Below are positions 7,807-16,168 of a stretch of DNA of 22,499 bases, in pieces; the stretch's first letter is position 1; each line of letters opens with the position of its first letter. The notes below the pieces were generated by a model. That model worked only from the letters and a program-made list of their open reading frames with translations, ran no database searches and had not been told where the DNA came from. The translations under genes and the position numbers were made by a program. The DNA comes from Spirochaetota bacterium (lineage in GTDB: Bacteria; Spirochaetota; JAHITG01), in NCBI GenBank assembly GCA_018817865.1, contig JAHITG010000015.1, positions 1 to 22,499 on the forward strand, given 5' to 3'.

Positions 7807-8439
7807 CTATATATTGATCTTTTTTCTGATCGCTCTTACTTCCGGGTCATTGGTGGTCACCTTGATCGCCTGCCATCCTGCGGTCAGAGCCGCTTCAATG
7901 TTCGCAGTCGTATCATCGATAAAAAGGATCTCATCCGGGTCAAACCCCAGGTCCCGGGTAACATGCTGAAATATCTTCGGATCCGGTTTCATAAGATGAA
8001 GCTTGAACGAAAGATATAATTTCTGAAAAGAACCGAACTCTTTGATCCTCGAAAACGCATACTCAAAATGGAGCGCATTGGTATTGGAGAGGAGCCCGAT
8101 CATTAAACCTGATCTCTGCAATTGTGTGATAAGCTTAAAGACCTGTCTGATCTTTTTTCCTATGTACTCTTCTTTAAAAACAGAGACACACTCAGCAAGA
8201 GGCAAATTGATCTTATAAGCCTGCATCCAGGATGCAAGCACTTCTTCAGGGGCTTTTAATCCCATTGAACTGTCCACCTCAAACCGGGACATTTTTTCTT
8301 TGAGGCCGTGAGGGTCAAATTTGATCTTCTTAAAAAATCTCTCCGGATGGATCCTGACAAGCACACCTCCCAGGTCAAACAGTACGCATTTTATTCTGTT
8401 CTTTTTCTCTGTATTTTCCATACATCTTCTTTTAAACAC
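7807..8439 (-). CDS. HAD-superfamily phosphatase, subfamily IA (YihX-like)
   Basis: This 210-residue cytoplasmic hydrolase has all four HAD motifs: motif I with nucleophile D22 in LFDLGGVL, motif II SNT (118-120), motif III lysine K151 in LMKPDP, and motif IV IDDTTANIEAA (174-184). The second Asp of the usual DxD is replaced by Gly (D-L-G), as in YihX-like sugar-phosphate phosphatases, so a phosphorylated sugar or related metabolite is a reasonable but unproven substrate. The helical cap lies between residues 40 and 110. A GTG at 8439 is chosen because GGAG lies six bases upstream; the ATG at 8421 lacks a comparable site. It starts 18 nt after the stop of the outer-membrane protein gene, within the same operon. 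Confidence 0.87.
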   Translation of the reverse strand: MFKRRCMENTEKKNRIKCVLFDLGGVLVRIHPERFFKKIKFDPHGLKEKMSRFEVDSSMGLKAPEEVLASWMQAYKINLPLAECVSVFKEEYIGKKIRQVFKLITQLQRSGLMIGLLSNTNALHFEYAFSRIKEFGSFQKLYLSFKLHLMKPDPKIFQHVTRDLGFDPDEILFIDDTTANIEAALTAGWQAIKVTTNDPEVRAIRKKINI

Positions 8440-8457
8440 GGACCGCTCCTTTTATCT

Positions 8458-11292
8458 CTAATACCTGATATTGAACCTGAAGTATATATACCGCTCTTTT
8501 CTCTTCCCCAGTTCATATGAGAACCCCACGGTATTATCCGCCAGGACACGGCAAAAGATCTTAAAATTAAAATGCATCTCAGCTCCCAGCAGATCGAGCA
8601 GGGTTAACTGTTTAACGGAATTAAAAGAATCCCCGGCTTCATAATAGAGCTTCATCCAGATATGGCTCAGAAAAAGAGGCATGTTCTTTATCCCCCTCTC
8701 GATCCATATCAGAGGAAAGTTGTATGAAATATTTCCAGCAATGAAATTCTTTCCGTCCTTTTCATAATAAGAGTAGGCGTTCAAAGGCACTTCATATATG
8801 GCTTTTTGACGAAAGAGATCTATACCGGCTACTCTATACGGTTCTTCGGAAGAAGGATTAAGCATGGCGCCTCCGGAGAGATCCAACTTTAAAATATGAT
8901 GAAGGAAGAATGTCCTGCAGTACTTTTTTATTCCCAGGTTCAGGAGGTCCACATCCCATGATGAACCGAACCACTCCCTTAACATTCTGTAGGTCAAACC
9001 AAGGTCCCAGCCTTTCTCCGGTACGACCGAATAAGCGTATCCGATAACACTGTTAAAACGGATACCCGAAAAAAAGGAATTATAGGATGTATCAGTATCG
9101 ATCCGTAATTCTCTTTTATGATAATAACTTAAACCGGAATGCAGGGAAAAATAATTAATAAAGGTGTTCTTAAAAAAAGTGACCTGTCCTTCGATGATCC
9201 GCCTTCTGATGATATCATCCGTTTCCCCGGAAAAGACGGAAGAAGCATGAAAGGAAAGATCAGTCTTATCCCGGAACAGGAAGTAATCCAGAAGGAAGCT
9301 CCATTCTTCCAGATGCATATTATAATCCGCCTGAAGGGAGAGAATATTCCGCTGAAAAATATCCGAGAAAAGGAGTATAAGTCCCGGGTTAAAGTAGTAA
9401 CCGGATGACAGTATCACGGGGATCGGGATCACATTGGAGAAGAGGTTCCCGGCAGTGGAAAAATCCTCTTCTTTAGAATAAGCCACCGGAGTATCCACCA
9501 GCCGGTACCCTTCCTTTTCAAATTCAGGGAAAACTGTTTTCATATTGTAGGGCACCTCAGTCTTTTTCAGGCCCTCTTCATTCAGCCTGATCATCCGGAA
9601 CCCGTCGCTTTGATAATAGGACCCGTAAAATCCGCCCTTATACCTGATAAACTTCAGCGAGCCTGAGATGAATTCGGAGAGCTGGAAGAACTTCTCCTCT
9701 TCAGGGACATATGCGTAATAATCAAATTTCAAATTGTAGTCTGAAATAAAGAACAGCTTTTTTTCCTTCTCATCGTAGGAAAGGGACAATTCAATAGAAG
9801 GATTATAGGTAAGACGAACCAGCTTTTTTGAACGCATATTATAACGATAGATATCAAAGAAATCCCTCTCCTTCTTTCCCGTAAAATAGAATTCATCATC
9901 ACCTGAAAATGTCAGGTCAGAAACCTGCTCATACTTATTCATTTCCAGGACTATTTTTTCTGATCTATTGTCCATGTTAACAAGGGTCAGGACCTTTTTA
10001 TGATCTTTGATCCGGAGGATCAGCATATGCCGTCCCCGAACAGCTACATCAAGTACTCTCTCCAGATCAAGATAGGGTTCATATGCCTCTGTTTTGAGAT
10101 CGTACCGGTATAATGTAAAATAACTCCTGATATTATCATAGATCTTTAAACCGGTGAAATAAAGAAAATCCTCCTGAACAGCGATACCGGTTATCAGCAT
10201 ATCCTCTATAACAGCTTTCTGTCTGCCTGATCCGGGATCCAACCTGTAAAGGCCGTAGCCGGTATCCGGGGAATATCCGGAAAACCATATTTTTTCTTTA
10301 TGGCCGGCCAGGCTGTAAATATTCCAGAAAGGATCATCTTCATTTAGAACAACAGGTTGAGTTACCTGATGCATATTGGTGATCTGAGCCGTATACTCCC
10401 TCTGCATCTCTCCCATCCATTCGTCATAATGAGTATAATAATCCGTACCGGAATAATTCTTGATAAGCGAGTTCAAAGGAAAGCAGGTGCCTGCCGAACA
10501 GGAGCCTGTGGATAATCCGGAACTGAGACAGCCGGAAGTGGCGCTTATGAGTCCCGCATTTCTATGATAAGCTTTCAGAAGCTTCTGTTCTGAGATCTTT
10601 TGGGATAAATAATAATGAAAAGCCCCTCCCCAGATATACGGGCCGTATCCTGACGGGATCCTGTTAATAAAAGTACTGATCTCGTCAATGGCCGGGGTCT
10701 TCTTCTCATGAACAGCGGTACGCAGGATCATATCCTTGAAAGAGCTTTTAGCGCGGCCCATGGGTGTATAGGCCGACTCCATGTTCACTGCGATCCCTTC
10801 CAGGGATGAAAGAGGTAAAAGCAGATTAGGGGCCATATAGGAGAATCCCATGCTCCTGAATGCTTTATAGATATCCTCAACCTGATTGAGATGCAGGATG
10901 TGAGCGTATTCATGAATGACCAGCTCTTCGATCCAGTAGTAATAGTGAAGAAGCGAGGTCTGGGAATAGAGTTCAGGAGGAACATCATACAGGATGATCA
11001 CATTATCCGGTAAAATGGAAGCCATCCCGTTAGCAAGATCAGTTACATCCACCAGGACAATAGTAGTATGGATCTCCCCTACATTAAATTTTTTCGCGAT
11101 GATCGTATGAATATTTTCCGATACCGTCAGTATCTTTTCTGCCTGTCTTTTATTGGAATAATAGACAATTGTAAAATGGCCGGATTTCATCATTTTGTAA
11201 TCTTTTCCCGAAGGGATCCTCTGAGCATATACCTCCGGACTCAGCAGAAAAAGACCGATCAGAAATGCGATAATTTTTATTCTTTTTACCAA
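8458..11292 (-). CDS. Outer-membrane protein: HExxH peptidase domain, propeller and C-terminal beta-barrel
   Basis: This 944-residue exported protein has a signal peptide with probable cleavage after VYA (residue 23). The next ~240 residues look like a gluzincin-type (MA clan) metallopeptidase: HEYAH at 127-131 and a likely third zinc ligand E165 in SLEGIAVN, as in the Glu-Gly-x-Ala motif of related proteins. A cysteine-bearing loop with three Cys lies near 255-275. Residues about 320-610 hold repeated YRYD-, ISDYN- and FTGK-type strands of a TolB/WD40-like propeller. The last ~330 residues are alternating aromatic beta-strands and end in YFRFNIRY, typical of an outer-membrane barrel. It is the first gene of the operon with HAD, nuclease and RecD2. 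The start is a TTG at 11292, placed directly before the basic N-terminus (VKRIKII), with a weak AGGGTG; no ATG fits. Whether it cleaves proteins is not shown. Confidence 0.82.
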   Translation of the reverse strand: MVKRIKIIAFLIGLFLLSPEVYAQRIPSGKDYKMMKSGHFTIVYYSNKRQAEKILTVSENIHTIIAKKFNVGEIHTTIVLVDVTDLANGMASILPDNVIILYDVPPELYSQTSLLHYYYWIEELVIHEYAHILHLNQVEDIYKAFRSMGFSYMAPNLLLPLSSLEGIAVNMESAYTPMGRAKSSFKDMILRTAVHEKKTPAIDEISTFINRIPSGYGPYIWGGAFHYYLSQKISEQKLLKAYHRNAGLISATSGCLSSGLSTGSCSAGTCFPLNSLIKNYSGTDYYTHYDEWMGEMQREYTAQITNMHQVTQPVVLNEDDPFWNIYSLAGHKEKIWFSGYSPDTGYGLYRLDPGSGRQKAVIEDMLITGIAVQEDFLYFTGLKIYDNIRSYFTLYRYDLKTEAYEPYLDLERVLDVAVRGRHMLILRIKDHKKVLTLVNMDNRSEKIVLEMNKYEQVSDLTFSGDDEFYFTGKKERDFFDIYRYNMRSKKLVRLTYNPSIELSLSYDEKEKKLFFISDYNLKFDYYAYVPEEEKFFQLSEFISGSLKFIRYKGGFYGSYYQSDGFRMIRLNEEGLKKTEVPYNMKTVFPEFEKEGYRLVDTPVAYSKEEDFSTAGNLFSNVIPIPVILSSGYYFNPGLILLFSDIFQRNILSLQADYNMHLEEWSFLLDYFLFRDKTDLSFHASSVFSGETDDIIRRRIIEGQVTFFKNTFINYFSLHSGLSYYHKRELRIDTDTSYNSFFSGIRFNSVIGYAYSVVPEKGWDLGLTYRMLREWFGSSWDVDLLNLGIKKYCRTFFLHHILKLDLSGGAMLNPSSEEPYRVAGIDLFRQKAIYEVPLNAYSYYEKDGKNFIAGNISYNFPLIWIERGIKNMPLFLSHIWMKLYYEAGDSFNSVKQLTLLDLLGAEMHFNFKIFCRVLADNTVGFSYELGKRKERYIYFRFNIRY

Positions 11293-11338
11293 ATGTCACC
11301 CTGAAAAGATATATTCGTTCCTTAAATAATGTAAGATG

Positions 11339-11366
11339 AAGATAGCAAATATATTTTAATAGTCAA
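11339..11366 (-). promoter_or_regulatory. Putative promoter of the outer-membrane-protein/HAD/nuclease/recD2 operon
   Basis: Read on the minus strand, TTGACT (11366-11361, 5/6 to TTGACA), a 16-nt spacer and TATCTT (11344-11339) form a sigma70-like site, with a TG one base before the -10 (extended -10). Transcription would start near 11332, about 40 nt before the TTG start. Confidence 0.42.
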
Positions 11367-11389
11367 AAATTTGATCATCCATAAAACGC

Positions 11390-11417
11390 TTGAACTTTTT
11401 CAAATCGTGCTTATATA
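11390..11417 (+). promoter_or_regulatory. Putative clpB promoter
   Basis: TTGAAC (11390-11395) and TATATA (11412-11417) are spaced by 16 nt. The -35 reads CTTGAA with its preceding C, which also resembles the heat-shock sigma32 -35 element, but no CCCCAT-like -10 is present. No CIRCE operator is seen. If correct, the inverted repeat at 11437-11506 lies in the transcribed leader. Confidence 0.33.
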
Positions 11418-11436
11418 TACTAATGAAATATTTTAA

Positions 11437-11506
11437 GTAGTCGCAGGCTTTAGCCTGCGCTTAATAACATTGTTTAAATATTTCGCAGGCTAAAGCCTGC
11501 GACTAC
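11437..11506. repeat. Perfect 23-bp inverted repeat with internally palindromic arms (REP-like)
   Basis: The arm 11437-11459 is repeated exactly inverted at 11484-11506, separated by 24 A+T-rich bases. Each arm also contains its own palindrome, CGCAGGCT-TT-AGCCTGCG. The sequence can thus form one long stem or two short hairpins. It lies between the divergent promoters and clpB, ending 24 nt before the GAGG (11531-11534) of clpB. It resembles dispersed REP/MITE-type intergenic repeats; no target duplication is seen. Confidence 0.85.
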
Positions 11507-11542
11507 CATCAACATACAGAAATTTATTGTGAGGTAACGACC

Positions 11543-14134
11543 ATGAGAATGGATAAATTTACATTAAAAGTTCAGGATGCACTGGAAAAAGCACAGAAGC
11601 TTGCAGATAAAAAAAGCCAGCAGGAGATCGATGTTTCTCATTTTGCTTATGCTTTACTTGAAGATAGTGACAGCGTGGCGCGGCCGATCCTGAAGAAGAT
11701 CGGAGTGAATATCGAGGCGCTCCTGGAACGGCTTGAAGAGGAGATAGATAAAAAACCCAAGGTACAGGGAGTCACTTCCAGCCTGTTCCTTTCTCCGAAA
11801 TTAAAAGAAGTACTGGATGAATCAGAGAAACAGGCCTTTGGATTAAAAGACGAATATATCAGCGTGGAACATCTGCTTCTAGCACTTGAAAAAGTACCTT
11901 CAATTGTATCAGATCTTTTTCATGCTAATGGAATAAAAAAAGATACCCTGTTGAAGGTACTGACGGATGTAAGGGGAAGCCAGAGGGTAACAGACCAGAA
12001 TCCTGAAGATAAATACCAGGCCCTGGAAAAATACGGTATTGACCTTACCGAGCGGTCTAAAAAAGGGAAACTGGACCCTGTCATAGGGCGTGACGACGAG
12101 ATCAGAAGGGTGATGCAGGTCCTTTCCAGAAGGACTAAGAACAACCCTGTCCTGATCGGAGAGCCGGGTGTAGGCAAGACCGCGATCGTTGACGGCCTGG
12201 CACAGAGGATCGTGAACGGAGATGTCCCGGATATCCTGAAGACAAAAAAACTGATCGCTCTGGATATCGGTGCGCTGATCGCCGGGGCAAAATTCAGAGG
12301 GGAATTCGAAGAACGCCTCAAAGCGGTGCTGAAAGAGATCACGCGCGCATCAGGTGAAGTGATCCTCTTTATCGATGAACTCCATACCCTGGTCGGTGCC
12401 GGTGCTGCTGAAGGCGCTATGGATGCATCCAATATGCTCAAACCGGCCCTGGCAAGGGGAGAACTGCGCTGTATCGGAGCCACGACCATGAACGAATACA
12501 GAAAATATATCGAAAAAGATGCTGCACTGGAACGGAGATTTCAGCCGATTCCGGTCAAGGAGCCGGATGTGGAGGATACCATCGCCATACTGAGAGGGTT
12601 GAAGGAAAAATATGAGGTCCATCACGGTGTAAAGATCACGGATACGGCACTGGTTGCGGCAGCGGTATTTTCTCACCGTTATATCAGCGACCGGTTCCTG
12701 CCGGATAAAGCGATCGACCTTGTAGATGAAGCAGCCAGCAAACTTAGAATAGAGATCGACAGTCTGCCTCAGGAGCTGGATGAGATCGAACGGAAGATCA
12801 TGCAGTTGACCATTGAAAAACAGGCATTAAAAAAAGAGAAGGAAGCAGCATCCAAAGAACGCCTTGCAAAGATCGAAAAACAGCTGGCTGATCTTAATGA
12901 AAAAAAGAACGGGCTGAAAGCCCACTGGGAACTGGAGAAGAAAGCCATTACCGATATAAGAAAAGCAAAAGAATCCATTGATGAAATGAAGGTCCAGGAA
13001 CAGAATGCAGAGCGAACAGGAGACCTGAATAAAGTAGCTGAAATACGCTACGGAAAGCTTGTGGAACTGGGGAAGCAGCTTGAAAGGTCCAACAAGGAAC
13101 TCCAGAAGGTCCAGAAAGATAAAAAGATGCTCAAGGAAGAAGTAGAGGAAGAGGATATCGCAGAGATCATTTCGAAATGGACCGGCATCCCGATCACTAA
13201 ACTTCTGGAAGGAGAAGTAGAAAAACTCCTTAAAATGGAAACAAAACTTTCTGAAAGGGTGATCGGCCAGGCTAATGCCATCAAGGCAGTCTCTGATGCG
13301 ATCCGAAGGGCCCGCGCTGGCATTCAGGAGCCGAACCGGCCTATCGGATCATTCATCTTTTTGGGTTCCACCGGGGTAGGAAAAACAGAACTGACAAAAG
13401 CCCTGGCTGAATTCCTGTTTGATGACGAGAAAGCCATGGTCCGCATTGATATGAGTGAATATATGGAAAAACATTCGGTTGCCCGTCTCATCGGAGCTCC
13501 TCCGGGTTATGTGGGGTATGAGGAAGGAGGATACCTTACTGAAGCCGTGCGGAGGAAGCCGTACTGTGTTGTCCTCTTTGATGAGATCGAGAAAGCACAT
13601 ACTGATGTTTTTAATATCCTCCTTCAGATACTTGAAGACGGCCGGCTGACGGACGGCAAGGGAAGGACCGTAAATTTTAAGAATACTATCATCATCATGA
13701 CTTCCAACCTGGGCAGTAAAATGATCCTTGAGATGAATGAAGCAGGGAAAAAACAGGTAGAGATAGAGAAAGAGATAAAAGAGGTCCTGAAAAACCATTT
13801 CAGGCCGGAGTTCCTGAACCGCATCGATGAAACAGTAATATTTCAGAATCTGACAAAGGACGACCTCATTCAGATCGTGGAAATACAGATCAGGCATTTA
13901 AATCAGAACCTGGCACAGAAAAAGATCAAAGCTGAATGCACAAAAAAAGCATGTGACTATCTGATCCAGCAGGGATATGATGTTACTTTTGGAGCACGCC
14001 CCTTAAAGAGGCTTATCCAGCAGGATATATTGAACAGCCTGGCCACAATGATACTCTCCGGGGAACTCAAGGAAGGGGAAACGGTCCGTATCGATCATGA
14101 TAAGGGAAAGGGCCTGGTATTTACTAAAAAATAG
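11543..14134 (+). CDS. clpB: ClpB protein disaggregase (Hsp100)
   Basis: ClpB is the hexameric AAA+ disaggregase that, with DnaK, pulls proteins out of aggregates after stress. At 863 residues this is full length. The N-terminal Clp domain (about 1-150) carries the usual two repeats. NBD1 has Walker A GEPGVGKT (206-213), Walker B ILFIDE (274-279), the sensor segment GATTMNEYRKY and arginine finger region ALERRFQP. The coiled-coil middle domain (about 410-525), which distinguishes ClpB from ClpA/ClpC, is complete. NBD2 has Walker A GSTGVGKT (608-615), VLFDEIEKAH, and MTSNLGS. There is no ClpP-binding IGF loop evident, as expected for ClpB. The ATG at 11543 has GAGG eight bases upstream. It is a single-gene unit with a large inverted repeat in its likely leader, which may matter for its expression. 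Confidence 0.97.
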   Translation: MRMDKFTLKVQDALEKAQKLADKKSQQEIDVSHFAYALLEDSDSVARPILKKIGVNIEALLERLEEEIDKKPKVQGVTSSLFLSPKLKEVLDESEKQAFGLKDEYISVEHLLLALEKVPSIVSDLFHANGIKKDTLLKVLTDVRGSQRVTDQNPEDKYQALEKYGIDLTERSKKGKLDPVIGRDDEIRRVMQVLSRRTKNNPVLIGEPGVGKTAIVDGLAQRIVNGDVPDILKTKKLIALDIGALIAGAKFRGEFEERLKAVLKEITRASGEVILFIDELHTLVGAGAAEGAMDASNMLKPALARGELRCIGATTMNEYRKYIEKDAALERRFQPIPVKEPDVEDTIAILRGLKEKYEVHHGVKITDTALVAAAVFSHRYISDRFLPDKAIDLVDEAASKLRIEIDSLPQELDEIERKIMQLTIEKQALKKEKEAASKERLAKIEKQLADLNEKKNGLKAHWELEKKAITDIRKAKESIDEMKVQEQNAERTGDLNKVAEIRYGKLVELGKQLERSNKELQKVQKDKKMLKEEVEEEDIAEIISKWTGIPITKLLEGEVEKLLKMETKLSERVIGQANAIKAVSDAIRRARAGIQEPNRPIGSFIFLGSTGVGKTELTKALAEFLFDDEKAMVRIDMSEYMEKHSVARLIGAPPGYVGYEEGGYLTEAVRRKPYCVVLFDEIEKAHTDVFNILLQILEDGRLTDGKGRTVNFKNTIIIMTSNLGSKMILEMNEAGKKQVEIEKEIKEVLKNHFRPEFLNRIDETVIFQNLTKDDLIQIVEIQIRHLNQNLAQKKIKAECTKKACDYLIQQGYDVTFGARPLKRLIQQDILNSLATMILSGELKEGETVRIDHDKGKGLVFTKK

Positions 14135-14290
14135 AAAACCTCTATTTGTATAAAAATTATACGGTTATTGCACTGCTTTTACCATAATCCGGAAAAATAT
14201 CAAAATCTATAAATAAAACCTTTATTTTTCAGCTTCAAACTCCCGATAAATCATATAGCATGGCATAATTATTGCAATTCTTATTTATAG
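14135..14290. other. Intergenic region between clpB and the UPF0164 gene
   Basis: The region is A+T-rich and non-coding. No G+C-rich terminator hairpin was found after clpB, and no convincing promoter before the porin-like gene; a CATAAT about 26 nt before the ATG is the only hint. Confidence 0.35.
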
Positions 14291-15253
14291 ATGAAAAAGC
14301 AGTTTATTACACTTTCATTTATGATCCTGATACTCTTCAGCCTGTCACAAAATATATTTTCAAAACAGGGAGAGGGAGGAGTAACGCTTCCCATCCTGAA
14401 TTATGTGGCAGGGACCAGAGCTTTAGGTGTAGGTACCGCTTTTACGGCCCTTGCTGATGATGTAACATCATTATACTGGAATCCGGCAGGGCTGGCACGA
14501 TTGACCAGGCAGCAGGTCTATGCCATGTATGAGAGGCTGTATGAAGGGAGCAATTACTGGTTTGGAGCCTATACCATCCCCTTTCATAATATCGGGGTTT
14601 TTGGAGTCGGCCTTATCTATCTGAATTCGGGAGATATAGTCGGGACAGGCCCCAATCAGGAGGACCTGGGCATCTATGATGATACACAATCAATGGTCAT
14701 TATCTCATATGGAACACCCATTCAAAACATAAGAAATTTCCAGTCCAGGCATCTTCGTTTCCTGGATATCGGTATCAGCATGAAAATAGTCAAACATGCG
14801 ATCTATAAATATACTTCCTACGGCGTTGCTTTTGATCTGGGGAGCAGATATGTTCCTTCAAAAACATCCAAGTTCCTGCGGAATTTCATATTCGGGTTTG
14901 CCCTCCAGAATATTCTTCCTCCTGAAAGCAAACTGCTGTCTGAACGGGAATGGTATCCTTTGAAATTAAAACTCGGCGTATGTTATAGAACCCTCTTCGA
15001 TACGCTCTTCCTTACCATGGACCTCAACCAGATCCTGTTCCGGGAACAGACCCCTGAGCTGAATTTTGGAATTGAATATGTGGCATTGAGGTTGTTCCGG
15101 CTGAGAGCCGGGTACAAGAATGGAGTTTCATTCGGGTCGGGAATGGAGATAGAAGATTTCATGTTTGATTATGCTGCAAATTATAATTTTGATCTTGGAT
15201 TTGTCCATCAATTCTCAGCTTCCTTCAAGTTCGGAAACAGAAGCTACCGGTGA
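14291..15253 (+). CDS. UPF0164 / PorV-PorQ-like outer-membrane beta-barrel protein
   Basis: This 320-residue protein begins with a signal peptide (MKKQFITLSFMILILFSLS). It continues with the hallmark of the PorV/UPF0164 group: AGTRALGVGTAFTALADD and SLYWNPAGLARL (about 40-71). The rest is alternating amphipathic strands rich in Tyr, Phe and Gly, with RLRAGYKNG and FGSGMEI near the end, as in FadL-like barrels. It should sit in the outer membrane. Family members are known in spirochaetes and Bacteroidota, where PorV takes part in type IX secretion; no other type IX genes are present here, so a general barrel function is as likely. The ATG lacks a clear Shine-Dalgarno. Its stop lies 2 nt from the stop of the converging MBL gene. 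Confidence 0.85.
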   Translation: MKKQFITLSFMILILFSLSQNIFSKQGEGGVTLPILNYVAGTRALGVGTAFTALADDVTSLYWNPAGLARLTRQQVYAMYERLYEGSNYWFGAYTIPFHNIGVFGVGLIYLNSGDIVGTGPNQEDLGIYDDTQSMVIISYGTPIQNIRNFQSRHLRFLDIGISMKIVKHAIYKYTSYGVAFDLGSRYVPSKTSKFLRNFIFGFALQNILPPESKLLSEREWYPLKLKLGVCYRTLFDTLFLTMDLNQILFREQTPELNFGIEYVALRLFRLRAGYKNGVSFGSGMEIEDFMFDYAANYNFDLGFVHQFSASFKFGNRSYR

Positions 15254-15255
15254 TC

Positions 15256-16104
15256 TTATTTGAAGTTGTAATAAACCATCTGCTTTCCAAAGCCGGCAAA
15301 ACCGTCTTTTTCAGGAGAAAAATCCTTATAATTATCGCCAAAATGCACAAGGAACATCTTCTTCTTTATTTCAGCGGGCAGCTGTTTCAATTCATCCAGT
15401 GAAGCATGTACACCGCCGTTAAAGAGCTGGCAGTCATGAAAAATATATTCTACATTAAAATTTTTCTCGCACAGATCGATAAAATCCTTGTCATACATCA
15501 TATCACATGTAAAGAGGATGCGGTCATCAATGAGAACAGCTACACTCCAGAAGCTGTCCTTCCATGACCTGGCACTGTCCGGCACATGTTTGGTACGGAT
15601 AAGTTTGGCATTGATCTTTCCGATATTGTATTCATATATGTCACGATCGAATCCTTTCAGTTTTTTGGGAACAAGAAGATCAGCATAAAAATCCAGCCCC
15701 ACATACTTTCCTTTCGTCCTGACATTGAACGAGGAACCTCCCTTCAGGGAATAGTCCCAGAGGATTTTTGCATACTCTTCTGTTACGACAAGCTTTGTTT
15801 TAACGCCTTTTACGAATCTATTCATCAGGATAACTTCTTCCAGGCCCCCTATATGGTCAGCATGGGAATGTGTGATGATCCAGTTCTCAATATTCATCAC
15901 AGGGATACCCATAGAATATAAAGCCTGCGGGGTTTTTGTACCGCAGTCTATGACCACATGATCGTCACCCTTGATCAATATAAAATTCGTCTGGTTGCTG
16001 ATCTTTGAAAAGGCGGAACCTACACCGATAAACAATAACGACAAGTCCCCTTTATTTACAAGTTCAAGCTTTTTGTTCTTTAAATTCTGAATTTTTAATG
16101 CCAT
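15256..16104 (-). CDS. MBL-fold metal-dependent hydrolase (RNase Z/phosphodiesterase-like)
   Basis: This 282-residue cytoplasmic protein has the metallo-beta-lactamase motif H79-S-H81-A-D83-H84 (THSHADHIGG), then H173 in TKHVPDS, D201 in FTCDMMYD, and H254 in VHFGDNY, enough for a two-metal site. The N-terminal LFIGVGSAFS and the FTCDM segment recall the RNase Z / cyclic-nucleotide phosphodiesterase branch rather than beta-lactamases. The long exosite arm of RNase Z is not obvious, so tRNA processing is not claimed. Start at ATG 16104 is supported by AAGGA six bases upstream. It is the last gene of a three-gene minus-strand set, 64 nt after the 261-aa protein gene, and abuts the UPF0164 gene tail to tail. 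Confidence 0.86.
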   Translation of the reverse strand: MALKIQNLKNKKLELVNKGDLSLLFIGVGSAFSKISNQTNFILIKGDDHVVIDCGTKTPQALYSMGIPVMNIENWIITHSHADHIGGLEEVILMNRFVKGVKTKLVVTEEYAKILWDYSLKGGSSFNVRTKGKYVGLDFYADLLVPKKLKGFDRDIYEYNIGKINAKLIRTKHVPDSARSWKDSFWSVAVLIDDRILFTCDMMYDKDFIDLCEKNFNVEYIFHDCQLFNGGVHASLDELKQLPAEIKKKMFLVHFGDNYKDFSPEKDGFAGFGKQMVYYNFK

Positions 16105-16168
16105 GAACTATCCTTAATTATTACATACTTATTTATCGGAAACCATCATGTAAATATTAACCCCATGA

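Noticed and set aside
11437..11506. CIRCE operator upstream of clpB.
   Set aside because: The repeat does not resemble TTAGCACTC-N9-GAGTGCTAA; arms are longer and G+C-rich.
11920..12489. Long minus-strand open frames across clpB (also 13349-13897).
   Set aside because: They are antisense to a clearly intact clpB, with Ser/Phe-rich low-complexity translations; they are shadows of clpB codon bias.
14291..15253. Type IX secretion locus, because of the PorV-like protein.
   Set aside because: No other type IX component or C-terminal sorting domain is visible in the window.
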